Source: an uncultured Oscillospiraceae bacterium (GTDB lineage: Bacteria; Bacillota; Clostridia; Oscillospirales; Oscillospiraceae). Taken from it: a stretch of 56,810 nt of DNA. Position numbers and translations under genes: made by a program. The notes under the pieces were generated by a model. It saw only the letters and a program-made list of their open reading frames with translations. It was not told where the DNA came from and ran no database searches. Location: assembly GCA_947588955.1 (NCBI GenBank), contig CANPYX010000013.1:1-56810 (forward strand), in the 5' to 3' direction. Shown here one piece after another: positions 48,542 through 56,810 of this stretch. Positions within the stretch are counted from its first letter, which is position 1, and each line of letters begins with the position of its first letter.

Positions 48542-50218
48542 ATGAGGAGGATAAGATTTGCCGCGCTTGTGAGCGCCGCCGCGCTGCTGCTCACCCTGAG
48601 CGCCTGCGGCGCGCCGGTTGAGCGGCTGCCTGACGCGCCGGAGGCCGCCGGAAATGAGGCGGCACAGCCTGCGGAGCCGCCGGAGCAAGAGGAGACGGCC
48701 GCGGAAAATCCGCCAGATAACGGAGAGGGTCAGGACGCGCCACAAGTGCCGGAGACGCCCACAGACAGCGTGCCGCAGAAGGACCCTGCGCCGGAAAAAC
48801 AGTATCCGACCGGGACCCCGGCAGAGGCGGACGGGCCGGAGATGCCGGAGACACCGCCGGATGCCGATACACAGGCGGAGCCTGATGACGGTACACCGAC
48901 AGAGCTTCGCGGGGCGAGGCCGTCAACCGCAGGGGCGCTGTCCGTGAAGGGTACATACCTTGTGGACGCGGCGGGGGAGAGGGTACAGCTGCGTGGCATC
49001 AGCACCCACGGGCTTGCCTGGTTCCCGCAGTACGTGAACGCTGAGCTTTTCAGGGAGCTTTCCGAGGACTGGGGCTGTAACGCCGTGCGCCTGGCGATGT
49101 ACACCGCCGAGTACGGCGGCTGGTGCACCGGCGGGGACAGGACCGCGCTTAAAAGGCTGGTGACAGACGGGGTGAGATACGCCGCCGATGCCGATATGTA
49201 CGTCATCGTGGACTGGCACATACTCTCCGACGGGGACCCCAATACATATAAATCTGAGGCCGAGAATTTTTTCAGGGACATTACGGCGGAGCTTTCGGGC
49301 TTTAACAACGTGCTCTATGAGATATGCAACGAGCCCAACGGCGGTACGGGCTGGGACAAGGTGAAAAGCTACGCGGAGGAGATCATACCCGTGATCCGCG
49401 AGAACGCGCCTGACGCCGTGATCTTAGTGGGCACGCCCAACTGGTCACAGCGGGTGGACGAGGCCGCCGGGGACCCCATAACTGGCTTTGACAACATAAT
49501 GTACACCCTGCATTTTTACTCCGGCACCCACAAGGAGGATCTGAGGAACACCATGACGGCGGCGCTGGACGCGGGACTGCCGATATTCGTCTCGGAGTTC
49601 GGCGTCACCGACGCCAGCGGCAGCGGCGGCGTGAACACCGTCGAGGCGGACAGATGGGTGGAGACGCTTGACGGGCGCGGGGTGAGCTATATGATGTGGA
49701 GCCTTTCCAACAAGGATGAGAGCTCAGCCGTTATTAAAAGCTCCTGCTCAAAGACCTCAGGCTTTTCCGAGGCGGATTTGAAGGAGTCCGGGCTGTGGCT
49801 GCTTGACACCCTGTCCGGCGACGCCGCTGTCTCTGTGGAGGAGGCGCGGGAGCCGGAAAAGACAGATGGCGAGACGCCGCAGGGAGGGACCCAGCCGCCC
49901 GACGCTGTGACGCCCGTTGAGGAGACAGGAGGCGACGGGAAGTTGACCTGGACCCTCACCGAGGTCAATTCCTGGGAGAGCAACGGCGAAAGGTTTACGC
50001 AATACACACTCACCGTGACAAACACGGGTCCCGGTGACATGGATACCTGGCGCGTGGACCTGGACATGGGCGCGCCCTTCACGCTGGAGAGCTCATGGAA
50101 CGGCGTATTTTCCGTAAGCGGCAGCACCCTCACGGTGACTCCCGCGGACTACAACGCCGCCCTCCCAGCCGGGAGCGCAACTGCGGATATAGGGATGATT
50201 TTATCCCAAAAGGGCTGA
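48542..50218 (+). CDS. Lipoprotein with GH5 endoglucanase and carbohydrate-binding domains
   Basis: A 558-aa surface lipoprotein. The signal MRRIRFAALVSAAALLLTLS is followed by lipobox SAC at the cleavage site. A Pro/Glu-rich linker (about 24-130) precedes the GH5 domain: VQLRGISTHGLAWFPQYV, IVDWHILSDGDPN, EICNEPNGG (acid/base Glu264) and IFVSEFGVTD (nucleophile Glu352). A C-terminal module (about 455-555; LTWTLTEVNSWESNGERFTQ, VTNTGPGDMDTWRVDL) is a CBM2-like beta sandwich. Cleaves beta-1,4-linked glycans; glucan specificity not decided. Follows the NUDIX fusion by 4 bases. Confidence 0.93.
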   Translation: MRRIRFAALVSAAALLLTLSACGAPVERLPDAPEAAGNEAAQPAEPPEQEETAAENPPDNGEGQDAPQVPETPTDSVPQKDPAPEKQYPTGTPAEADGPEMPETPPDADTQAEPDDGTPTELRGARPSTAGALSVKGTYLVDAAGERVQLRGISTHGLAWFPQYVNAELFRELSEDWGCNAVRLAMYTAEYGGWCTGGDRTALKRLVTDGVRYAADADMYVIVDWHILSDGDPNTYKSEAENFFRDITAELSGFNNVLYEICNEPNGGTGWDKVKSYAEEIIPVIRENAPDAVILVGTPNWSQRVDEAAGDPITGFDNIMYTLHFYSGTHKEDLRNTMTAALDAGLPIFVSEFGVTDASGSGGVNTVEADRWVETLDGRGVSYMMWSLSNKDESSAVIKSSCSKTSGFSEADLKESGLWLLDTLSGDAAVSVEEAREPEKTDGETPQGGTQPPDAVTPVEETGGDGKLTWTLTEVNSWESNGERFTQYTLTVTNTGPGDMDTWRVDLDMGAPFTLESSWNGVFSVSGSTLTVTPADYNAALPAGSATADIGMILSQKG

Positions 50219-50282
50219 GCCCTTTTGGGATAAAGGGGGAACGAATCTTTTTTCTCAAAAGAGCTGCGCTCTTTTGAGAAAA
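50219..50282. repeat. Hairpins downstream of the GH5 gene
   Basis: CCCAAAAGGGCTGAGCCCTTTTGGG around the stop codon (50203-50227) and CTTTTTTCTCAAAAGAG / CTCTTTTGAGAAAAAAG (50246-50286) with a 4-base loop. The first or second likely terminates the GH5 transcript. Confidence 0.6.
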
Positions 50283-50530
50283 AAGGGGACGTGCGGAAAA
50301 GGATTCGGAAATGTCTGCGGACATTTCCGAATCCTTTTCCTGCCGTTTTGCTGCGCGCCCTCGTCGTCGCGGAAGTCGCTTAACCTCGCCCCGCCGCAAG
50401 CGGCAGGGCTCAGGCGCGCTCTTCGCTCCTCCTCTCCCCACGCAATCATGATTGCGTGGGGACCCCATATGGCACACACTTGCGCGACAAAAGGTGATTT
50501 TTCCGACGTACATGCCGCCGGAAAAATGTT
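50283..50530 (+). repeat. Dispersed structured repeat, copy B
   Basis: Same order as copy A at 27113-27350: 21-bp hairpin with TGCG loop (50295-50340), GC-rich core identical over most of 80 bases, the 26-base palindrome (50436-50461), and a final stem TTTTTCCG...CGGAAAAA. The 21-bp stem differs from copy A at nine positions, yet stays fully paired. Again between convergent genes. Confidence 0.8.
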
Positions 50531-50589
50531 TGATTTGGAGCTTTGTGTCTGACCGAAAGAAAATTAGACATTTATTGGCGATTTTTGCG

Positions 50590-52338
50590 TCACATATGAA
50601 GGTTTTGGGTGTTGTAGAGGTTGGCGTAGTCGCCGTTGAGGGCAAGAAGATCGGAGTGGGACCCCTCTTCGGTGATGGTGCCGTCGCGTATGACGAGGAT
50701 TCTGTCGGCCGCGCGGACGGTGGAGAGACGGTGGGCGATGATGAGAGTCGTGCGCCCGCGGGCAAGCTCGTCGAAAGCCCGCTGTATCTTTGCCTCCGTC
50801 ACCGAATCAAGAGCTGAGGTTGCCTCGTCGAGAATGAGCACCGGCGGGTCTTTCAGGAAAATCCTGGCGATGGAGATCCTCTGCTTCTGTCCGCCGGAGA
50901 GGAGAACGCCGCGCTCGCCAACGTATGTATCAAAGCCCTGGGGCATATCCATTATGTCGTCGTAAATTTCCGCCCGCTTTGCCGCCTCAGCAACCTCGTC
51001 GTCTGTGGCATCGGGACGGCCGTAGCGGATGTTGTTCATTATGGAGTCGGCAAATAGAAACACGTCCTGCTGAACGACGCCTATATTGCGGCGCAGTGAC
51101 TTCTGGGTCACGTCGCGCACGTCGATGCCGTCCACGGTTATGGAGCCGGAGGAGACGTCGTAAAACCTGGGGATAAGGGAGCAGAGGGTGGTCTTTCCGC
51201 CGCCGGAGGGTCCAACCACCGCCACGGTCTCGCCGGGGGCGACGTGGATGGAGACGTGGTGGAGCACCTCGGTGTCGTCCCGCTCGTAGGCGAAGCTCAC
51301 GTCGTTTACGTCTATCCTGCCCTTGACGTTTTTAAGCTCCACGGCGTCCGGCTTGTCCTCCAGCTCCGGCTCAACGCGCATGAGCTCCACGAATCTGGAG
51401 AGCCCCGCGGTGCCGTTTACAAGCATTTCGGAGAGTGCCGCTATCTTTTTCATGGGGTTTATGAAGGTGGCGGTGTAGAGGGTGAAGGTGACGAGGTCCC
51501 GGTAGTCCATTCTCCCACGCATGATGAGAAAGCCGCCGCAGGCGATGACTATAACTGGCATAACTGAGGTAAAAAGCTCCAGGGAGCCCTGGAATATGCC
51601 CATAGCCTTGTACTGCGCCTTTTTGGAGCCGCGGAACCTGTCGTTTGCCCTGTCGAATTTCTCCTGCTCTGCCTCTTCGTTGGCGAAGGCCTTGGCGGTG
51701 CGCATACCGGAGAGGGAGGACTCGATGTCCGCGTTTATGGATGCCGTCACGCGCTTCACGGCCCTGGAGGTGTCCCGCAGGCGAATCCTGTTGAAGCAGA
51801 CGATGACGGCGAAGATGGGAATGAGTATCAGCATGACGAGCGCCAGCTGCCACTGGACGGTGAAAAGTATGGCGATGGCGCCGATGAGGGTGACGGAGGA
51901 GATGAACACGTCCTCTGGACCGTGGTGGGCAAGCTCGGTTATGTCGAAAAGCTCGCTGGTGAGGCGGCTCATCAGGTGCCCCGTGCGGTTTTTGTCAAAA
52001 AAGCTCACGGGGAGGGTCTGGAGATGGGAGAAGAGGTCGCACCTTATGTCCGCCTCCACAAGGACGCCGAAGCCGTGTCCCCAGTAGGTGACAACAAACT
52101 GGAGGAAGCCCCGGAGGATATAGGCAATTATCATCACCGACATCACGGCGAAAAAAGCGCCGTATACGTTTCCGGGTATGAGCTCGTAGAGGCAGATACG
52201 GGAGACGTAAGGGAACGCCAGGTCCACCAGGGCTATCAAAAGAGCACATGCCATATCCATGAGGAAAAGCCCCATGTGGGGTTTGAAATAGCTGAAAAAT
52301 ATCCGAAAAAGCCCCCAGTTTTTAAAATCCCGCTTCAC
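50590..52338 (-). CDS. ABC exporter, fused membrane and ATPase domains
   Basis: A 582-aa half-transporter of the MsbA/BmrA-like exporter type. Six transmembrane segments in about 1-310 (FMDMACALLIALVDLAF, VMSVMIIAYILRGFLQFVV, ILFTVQWQLALVMLILIPIF and others). ATPase domain: Walker A GPSGGGKTT, signature LLSGGQKQRISIA, Walker B VLILDEATSALD, and the H-loop IAHRLSTV. Expected to dimerise. Substrate not readable. The minus-strand gene ends in front of repeat copy B. Confidence 0.95.
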   Translation of the reverse strand: MKRDFKNWGLFRIFFSYFKPHMGLFLMDMACALLIALVDLAFPYVSRICLYELIPGNVYGAFFAVMSVMIIAYILRGFLQFVVTYWGHGFGVLVEADIRCDLFSHLQTLPVSFFDKNRTGHLMSRLTSELFDITELAHHGPEDVFISSVTLIGAIAILFTVQWQLALVMLILIPIFAVIVCFNRIRLRDTSRAVKRVTASINADIESSLSGMRTAKAFANEEAEQEKFDRANDRFRGSKKAQYKAMGIFQGSLELFTSVMPVIVIACGGFLIMRGRMDYRDLVTFTLYTATFINPMKKIAALSEMLVNGTAGLSRFVELMRVEPELEDKPDAVELKNVKGRIDVNDVSFAYERDDTEVLHHVSIHVAPGETVAVVGPSGGGKTTLCSLIPRFYDVSSGSITVDGIDVRDVTQKSLRRNIGVVQQDVFLFADSIMNNIRYGRPDATDDEVAEAAKRAEIYDDIMDMPQGFDTYVGERGVLLSGGQKQRISIARIFLKDPPVLILDEATSALDSVTEAKIQRAFDELARGRTTLIIAHRLSTVRAADRILVIRDGTITEEGSHSDLLALNGDYANLYNTQNLHM

Positions 52339-52452
52339 GTGAAAGATCTCCTTTGGCAGACATTGTGTTAAAGTATATCACGCCTGTACCGGATTGGCAA
52401 GCGCTTTACAAATGAAAAAAGGAGTGGTACAATTCAGGTGAGGTGAGGACCG

Positions 52453-52968
52453 TTGCTGGATACGTTGGAATTTGAAAACATAACGGCGTGCTCCTTCACG
52501 GGGCACCGTCCGGAGAAGCTGCCCTGGGGCTCCGATGAGCGGGACCCGAGGTGCGTGGAGCTGAAGGGGCGCATAAATGACGCCGTTCGCCACGCAAGGA
52601 AGCTGGGAGCGCGGCACTTCATATGTGGCATGGCTAAGGGGTGCGATATGTATTTTGCCGAGGCAGTCATCACGCTTCGCGACGAGTACACCGGAATTAC
52701 CCTTGAGGCTGCCGTTCCCCATGAGGGTCAGTCCAAGGGCTGGGCGGATGCCGACAGGGAGCGGTACGACTACATCCTCCACCAGTGCGACAGCATTACG
52801 CTCGTATCCCGCGCCTACACTCCCGGCTGTATGCAGCGCCGGAACGAATACATGGTCCGCTCCTCGCAGATACTCATAGCCGTTTTCAACGGCACCCCCG
52901 GCGGCACCCTCCAAACCGTCTCCTACGCAAAAAAGCTTGGCCTGCGCCTCATAGAGCTCCCCATATAA
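52453..52968 (+). CDS. SLOG family protein (DUF1273/YpsA-like)
   Basis: A 171-aa protein of the SLOG superfamily of nucleotide-binding Rossmann folds. CSFTGHRPEKLPWG, RHFICGMAKGCDMYFAEAVI and IAVFNGTPGGTLQTVSYAKK match DUF1273/YpsA. TTG start with GAGGTGAGG upstream. SLOG proteins are suspected to bind NAD- or nucleotide-derived ligands; function unproven. Confidence 0.88.
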   Translation: MLDTLEFENITACSFTGHRPEKLPWGSDERDPRCVELKGRINDAVRHARKLGARHFICGMAKGCDMYFAEAVITLRDEYTGITLEAAVPHEGQSKGWADADRERYDYILHQCDSITLVSRAYTPGCMQRRNEYMVRSSQILIAVFNGTPGGTLQTVSYAKKLGLRLIELPI

Positions 52969-53208
52969 CGGCACCAGTAGGAAATTACCGGTGGCAGTAA
53001 AACAGTATTTTTGTTTATATTTCCTTGACTTTCGCCGAGCGATAATGTACATTTGAAACGCATACATTCCGCATTGACCGCATCATCTGAGTAGGTGCAC
53101 TGCGGTCTTTCAGGGAAATGTATAAAAAATTGTTTCATTTTCCCGTCAAATGTGATATATTAGCTTTTGCGAAACACATATTTCGACATTTTTTGCGGAG
53201 GCGGCGCG

Positions 53209-53685
53209 ATGACAGAGACAGAGAAAGAATTGTTTATCATCACGCTTTATACAAATTATCGTGAATATTTGAAAAGGTCAGCCCGTATTCTCGGAGCAGA
53301 TCCTATGGATGCGGATGATTTTGTCCAGGATGTTTTCTTAATCGCGATGAAGAAAGCCGATATACTTATGAGGCGCAAAGACCCAAGGGTGTGGCTGGTC
53401 AAAGTGCTGGCGAACCATATGAGAAATTACCGCCGGCGTCACGAGAACAGATTCAACTGTTCTTTGGAGGAATATGGCGATTTTCCCGCCCCAAAGGAAG
53501 TTGAACCTCTTTGGCACATCTTGCCGTCTCAGTTTTCTGAAAGTGAGCAGCAACTTCTAATTTGGCGTTTTGAGGAGGGGATCAGCTACAAGGAAATGAG
53601 CAGGAGATTGGGTATATCTGAGAATTATTGCCGTGTAAAGCTATGCAGGCTTTTCAAAAAATACCGGGAACTGATGGGAATATGA
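53209..53685 (+). CDS. Sigma-70 family (ECF-like) RNA polymerase sigma factor
   Basis: A 158-aa sigma factor. Region 2: YREYLKRSARILGADPMDAD, DFVQDVFLIAMKKADIL and VWLVKVLANHMRNYRRR. Region 4: LIWRFEEGISYKEMSRRLGI then SENYCRVKLCRLFKKYRELM. MTETEKELF start set by GCGGAGGC. First of three genes with a membrane and a secreted protein, which fits an anti-sigma arrangement. Confidence 0.93.
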   Translation: MTETEKELFIITLYTNYREYLKRSARILGADPMDADDFVQDVFLIAMKKADILMRRKDPRVWLVKVLANHMRNYRRRHENRFNCSLEEYGDFPAPKEVEPLWHILPSQFSESEQQLLIWRFEEGISYKEMSRRLGISENYCRVKLCRLFKKYRELMGI

Positions 53686-53760
53686 TAAAAATTAGTATTA
53701 ATGATAACATTACGACATTTTCAATACAAATGTTTATACAGAGGAGAAAGGGGTGAGCCC

Positions 53761-54606
53761 ATGGACGGTAAAGCAGGTCCCGGTGAGAACGTATCAAATA
53801 ATCCTCACGATATGGACGAGCTGGCAAAAGAGCTGGATTCCATGTCCGTTGAGGACCTCAAAGAGGAGTTTAGAATACTTGTGTCCGAGATGGACGAGGA
53901 CTCCTCCTGCGGTGACCTTTTGGAATTGTACCTGGATACTATTGCCCGCAAGGAGCCTCAACCTCAAAGCATGGATGCCCAGACGTCGTATGAGCACTTC
54001 CTGAAGCGGATAAAGGCCAAGGGCAAGAAGCGCCACAGTCTCCGCGTCCTCCTGAGGGTGGGCATAATCGCCGCGGTGATCGCCGCGCTTATGGCGGCAT
54101 CTGTTGCCGTGGCGTATGCCAAGGGGTTCGACCTGTTTGACCGGATCGCCCACTGGACGGCGGAGATTTTCGGCTTGTCGTCAGGGGACGCGACGTTCAA
54201 AGACGGTGCAGAGATCCCAGCGCAGCTCCAGGGGATGAAGGAGGCAATGGAGCAGTATGGCATCAGCTCCGATTATCTCCCCACCTATTGGCCTGAGGGA
54301 TGCGAGCAATTGCGGATAACCTCTTCGGATAATCCGGAATCAAACATGATTTTAGGCGCATTTGAAGAAAATGGGCACCGCATTGTTTTATCCTATATTC
54401 AACTGCTGCCAGGTTCGTATGATGAATCATACAGTATAGACGATCAACCGTTTGAAATCTACGAACATAACGGAATTAAGTTTCACATTATGACAAATGA
54501 TGAGAAATACCTCGCGGTATGGATGTCGGATTATGTTGAATGCCGCTTAACAGGCTTGGACTCATACGAAGATCTTATCAAAATACTTGATTCGATTGGA
54601 GGTTGA
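53761..54606 (+). CDS. DUF4367 membrane protein, likely anti-sigma partner
   Basis: A 281-aa protein with one transmembrane segment (about residues 98-122, VGIIAAVIAALMAASVAVAY). The N-terminal 95 residues are cytoplasmic, acidic and helical (DELAKELDSMSVEDLKEEFR), suiting sigma-factor binding. The outside domain (about 125-280; LPTYWPEGCEQLRITSSDNP, YSIDDQPFEIYEHNGIKF) is DUF4367-like. AAAGGGG start. It follows the sigma gene by 75 bases. Binding to the sigma factor is inferred. Confidence 0.85.
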   Translation: MDGKAGPGENVSNNPHDMDELAKELDSMSVEDLKEEFRILVSEMDEDSSCGDLLELYLDTIARKEPQPQSMDAQTSYEHFLKRIKAKGKKRHSLRVLLRVGIIAAVIAALMAASVAVAYAKGFDLFDRIAHWTAEIFGLSSGDATFKDGAEIPAQLQGMKEAMEQYGISSDYLPTYWPEGCEQLRITSSDNPESNMILGAFEENGHRIVLSYIQLLPGSYDESYSIDDQPFEIYEHNGIKFHIMTNDEKYLAVWMSDYVECRLTGLDSYEDLIKILDSIGG

Positions 54607-54611
54607 AAGTT

Positions 54612-55046
54612 TTGAAAAAAAGTTTAAAGTACCTGGTTCTGGTCGTAATGGTTGTTTCTGTCCTCAGTTCCTCCGTCTTTGCGATGGAAAATACGAATAA
54701 GTATATTTCCTCGTGCGGTGCCTACATCCACAAATGGGGCGATGGGGACATCTCCGTTGAATTCCATGTCGTCGGTACGGACATCATGGACACGATCGGG
54801 GCGCATAGAGTCACTGTCTACAAGATGGAAGGAGAAACCATAAATTCTGGAAGTGACGAAGTTATCGCAACATACTGGCACGAAACATATCCCGGTTTGA
54901 TGATTACTGACGATTTCTTTTATTCCAATTCCATACGGCTCCAGGTAGCCCACGGTTACCGTTATTATGCCGTTATTGTCTATTACGCCACCCTTGGAGA
55001 CGGCGGAGATGATATGGCATACACCACAAAACCCGTCTGGGCATGA
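54612..55046 (+). CDS. Small secreted protein of the sigma-factor operon
   Basis: A 144-aa exported protein, signal LKKSLKYLVLVVMVVSVLSS ending near SVFA-M. A compact beta-rich domain follows (CGAYIHKWGDGDISVEFHVV, IRLQVAHGYRYYAVIVYYAT). TTG start at 54612 with GGAGG 9 bases before it; a TTG at 54603 lies too close. It may be a target of the sigma factor or a signal partner. No family recognised. Confidence 0.7.
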   Translation: MKKSLKYLVLVVMVVSVLSSSVFAMENTNKYISSCGAYIHKWGDGDISVEFHVVGTDIMDTIGAHRVTVYKMEGETINSGSDEVIATYWHETYPGLMITDDFFYSNSIRLQVAHGYRYYAVIVYYATLGDGGDDMAYTTKPVWA

Positions 55047-55056
55047 CCCACTCATA

Positions 55057-55099
55057 ATGGAAAAAGACCGAGAGGCCGCGCCTCCCGGTCTTTTTCCAT
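55057..55099 (+). terminator. Terminator of the sigma operon
   Basis: AATGGAAAAAGACCGaGAGG, CCGCG loop region, CCTCcCGGTCTTTTTCCATT: long stem of about 18 bp with T-run inside the right arm. Confidence 0.75.
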
Positions 55100-55141
55100 T
55101 TTCGTCTTACTTAAATACATTAAAGAAGGAGATCGTACACC

Positions 55142-55678
55142 ATGAAAATACAGAAAACCATCGTGTCCATAATGAATAAACTCAAGGCTCCCTTTGAAAG
55201 GACGGAAGTTGCCAAGTCGCTCCCCGGACATAAAGGAAAAGGGGTGCCTGACGCGGAAACTGTTGAGCTTTTGGTAAAGTGTATGCGGATAACTCCCGCA
55301 CAGATGATCTCCGGAGATACCGCTCCTGTCGATGCCGCCTTTGCCCTCATCGAGGGCCTGGTGGACTGTCTGCATCCGGCGGCACAGCAACCCGGCCGGC
55401 AACTGCTGGATGACCTGCGCGAGCTCTTTAGTGAATCGAAGGAGCTCTACTCACAGCACGCTCGCTGGCAGTATGCCGTCATAGAGCCACGTCCATCCCA
55501 ATACGCCCTCAAGGTGACGGAGAGGAGAGGGAAAGGTTGGCTGCTCACACCCGTGGTATCCCAGACATTTACTGACAACCGCAATGTCGCTACAGCCGCC
55601 GCCGAGCTCTTCACCCGCTGCGCCCTCTCTCCAACCCATCTGGACGAAGCCCTCAAGGATTTCATGAGCACACCTTGA
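55142..55678 (+). CDS. Uncharacterised protein
   Basis: A 178-aa soluble protein (MKIQKTIVSIMNKLKAPFER, VAKSLPGHKGKGVPDAETVE, RKGWLLTPVV-type strand, LFTRCALSPTHLDEALKDFM). RBS AAGGAG. N-terminal helix with positive charge. I do not recognise the family and see no signal or membrane segment. Single gene between two terminators. Confidence 0.6.
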   Translation: MKIQKTIVSIMNKLKAPFERTEVAKSLPGHKGKGVPDAETVELLVKCMRITPAQMISGDTAPVDAAFALIEGLVDCLHPAAQQPGRQLLDDLRELFSESKELYSQHARWQYAVIEPRPSQYALKVTERRGKGWLLTPVVSQTFTDNRNVATAAAELFTRCALSPTHLDEALKDFMSTP

Positions 55679-55788
55679 TCAATCGCCCCCACCCGGTCCT
55701 CCCGGACCCCCGGGGCAATTCTTACTGAGGGAAACCGGACGATACCATCAGTTTACATCCCGCGGCTTTTGAAATAATTCCAAAAATT

Positions 55789-55826
55789 ATTGGGGCTTAC
55801 CTTTTTAGGCAAGCCCCAATAAAATT
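55789..55826 (+). terminator. Terminator
   Basis: ATTGGGGCTT, 12-base loop, AAGCCCCAAT then AAAATT. 10-bp perfect stem after the uncharacterised gene. Confidence 0.65.
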
Positions 55827-55929
55827 AGAAACCGTAAGTATGTATGCACTGCCAATATAAAATCCACGAATGTTTTACCAGCCGTCCATAGGATATAATA
55901 AGTAAAAACAACAAAGGAGCGAGAGCGGA

Positions 55930-56745
55930 ATGGAAAAGGAACTTATGGGGTTTGAGGCGGAGCTGAGGGGGAAGGAGAGGTCTCAGGGGACACGGGAGCA
56001 GTACCTTCGCGCGGTCGCGAGGTTTTTGACGGATATGGCAGACGCACCCTTGACCCACGAGGCTGCGGCGGAGTGGCGAGACGGGTTGTTGCGAGAGGGA
56101 TACGCCGCGGCAACCGTCAACGCCATGGTCGCGGCGGTGAACGCCTATTTCGACTATATCCACCGCCCCGAACTGCGTGTAAAGGCCATTCGCGTCCAGC
56201 GCAGCGCCTTCAGGGAGCAGGCGAGGGAGCTTACCCGCGAGGAATACGAGCGCCTCCTGGACGCCGCCTCCGAGCGCCTGAGACTAATCATGGAAACCAT
56301 ATGCTCCACAGGAATCCGCGTCTCCGAGCTCAGATATATAACCGTCGAAGCCGCGAGAGCAGGGGAGGCGCGCATAAGTCTGAAAGGGAAGCTCAGGACC
56401 ATACTCATGCCGTGCAAGCTCTGCCGGAAGCTCTTGAAGTACGCAAGGAAAAAGAACACCGCGTCCGGCGAGATATTCCTCACCGGGCGCGGTAAGCCCC
56501 TGACTCGCCGCCAAATCTGGGCGGAGATGAAAGCTTTAGCCAAAAAAACAGGCGTGGAGGCGACTAAAATCTTCCCCCACAACCTGAGACATTTATTCGC
56601 TCGGACCTTTTACCGCGTCAGTCGCGATATCGTAAAGCTTGCCGATGTCCTCGGACATTCTTCCATTGAGACCACCCGCATCTACCTCATCACCACCGGC
56701 GCCGAACACCGCCGCGCGCTGGACAAGATGAGGCTTGTTATTTAA
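55930..56745 (+). CDS. Tyrosine recombinase, paralogue of the inversion enzyme
   Basis: A 271-aa tyrosine recombinase closely alike to the one at 14917-15753 (shared stretches such as ICSTGIRVSELRYITVEAAR, KLCRKLLKYARKKNTASGEI, HNLRHLFARTFYRVSRDIVK). The catalytic R, K, H-x-x-R, H and Tyr are all in place (GIRVSE, ISLKGKLRT, HNLRHLF, LGHSSIETTRIYLI). RBS AAAGGAGC. It is followed directly by a site resembling the first recombinase's left inverted site. Confidence 0.94.
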   Translation: MEKELMGFEAELRGKERSQGTREQYLRAVARFLTDMADAPLTHEAAAEWRDGLLREGYAAATVNAMVAAVNAYFDYIHRPELRVKAIRVQRSAFREQARELTREEYERLLDAASERLRLIMETICSTGIRVSELRYITVEAARAGEARISLKGKLRTILMPCKLCRKLLKYARKKNTASGEIFLTGRGKPLTRRQIWAEMKALAKKTGVEATKIFPHNLRHLFARTFYRVSRDIVKLADVLGHSSIETTRIYLITTGAEHRRALDKMRLVI

Positions 56746-56747
56746 TC

Positions 56748-56764
56748 ACAAAATAAATATTTCG
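56748..56764. repeat. Recombination-site-like sequence after the second recombinase
   Basis: ACAAAATAAATATTTCG, 3 bases past the stop: same spacing and shape as ACAAAATTACTATTTTG after the first recombinase. Its partner would lie beyond the window. Confidence 0.45.
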
Positions 56765-56810
56765 CCTCTACATACAGCAGCAAAACGGGTCCCAACTGCC
56801 ACCAAGTATA

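Overview
This window looks like chromosome from a high-GC gut Firmicute, most likely an Oscillospiraceae/Ruminococcaceae relative. The evidence is strong Shine-Dalgarno sites, GC-rich housekeeping genes, an S-layer (SLH) anchored surface protein, a CarD-like regulator, and a YqeG / M24 peptidase / EF-P / CD1247-type cluster typical of Clostridia. This placement is inferred from gene content only. No rRNA, tRNA or CRISPR array was found. AT-rich accessory patches lie in a GC-rich backbone.

Layout. 1-5845: mobile/defence region with the 3' part of a large serine recombinase, an HNH nuclease divergent from an N6-adenine methylase fused to a target-recognition domain, a decayed fragment, and an uncharacterised downstream protein. 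5846-12400: hairpin-rich non-coding DNA, then an acetyltransferase, HD hydrolase, second acetyltransferase, L-asparaginase, flavin reductase and a beta-CASP hydrolase. 12650-14152 (minus): radical SAM/SPASM enzyme next to a zinc-ribbon protein with a Cys-rich tail, a candidate RiPP-like pair with its own strong promoter. 14917-20614: tyrosine recombinase, an invertible-promoter-like switch, and a two-gene secreted/S-layer operon. 21547-27098: housekeeping genes (YqeG, M24 peptidase, EF-P, CD1247-like, ABC-F, YdcF).

27373-29877: CarD-like regulator, ferredoxin-type aldo/keto reductase and flavodoxin-family protein. 29878-31810: a graveyard of broken genes (HsdS tail, YhcG/DUF1016 head, antitoxin with an internally deleted PIN toxin, broken serine recombinase). 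31781-39417: an island bracketed by near-identical terminator hairpins, holding three calcineurin-like phosphoesterases, a P-loop kinase-like protein, an acetyltransferase and several unknowns. 39942-45219 (minus): surface-polymer acylation operon (two DUF4358 lipoproteins, MBOAT, DHHW protein, lipoprotein). 45409-52968: deaminase, TcdA, Met-sulfoxide reductase, NUDIX-PNPOx fusion, GH5 lipoprotein, ABC exporter and SLOG protein. 53209-55046: sigma factor, DUF4367 membrane protein and secreted protein. 55930-56745: a second tyrosine recombinase followed by a site resembling that of the first switch.

Most notable: (1) a recombinase-adjacent pair of inverted sites flanking a segment whose only good promoter points away from the surface operon, so the operon reads as phase-OFF here; (2) the zinc-ribbon/radical SAM pair; (3) a dispersed repeat whose hairpin stems differ between copies but keep full pairing; (4) the phosphoesterase/P-loop island. 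All coordinates and motifs were read by eye; no database search was run.
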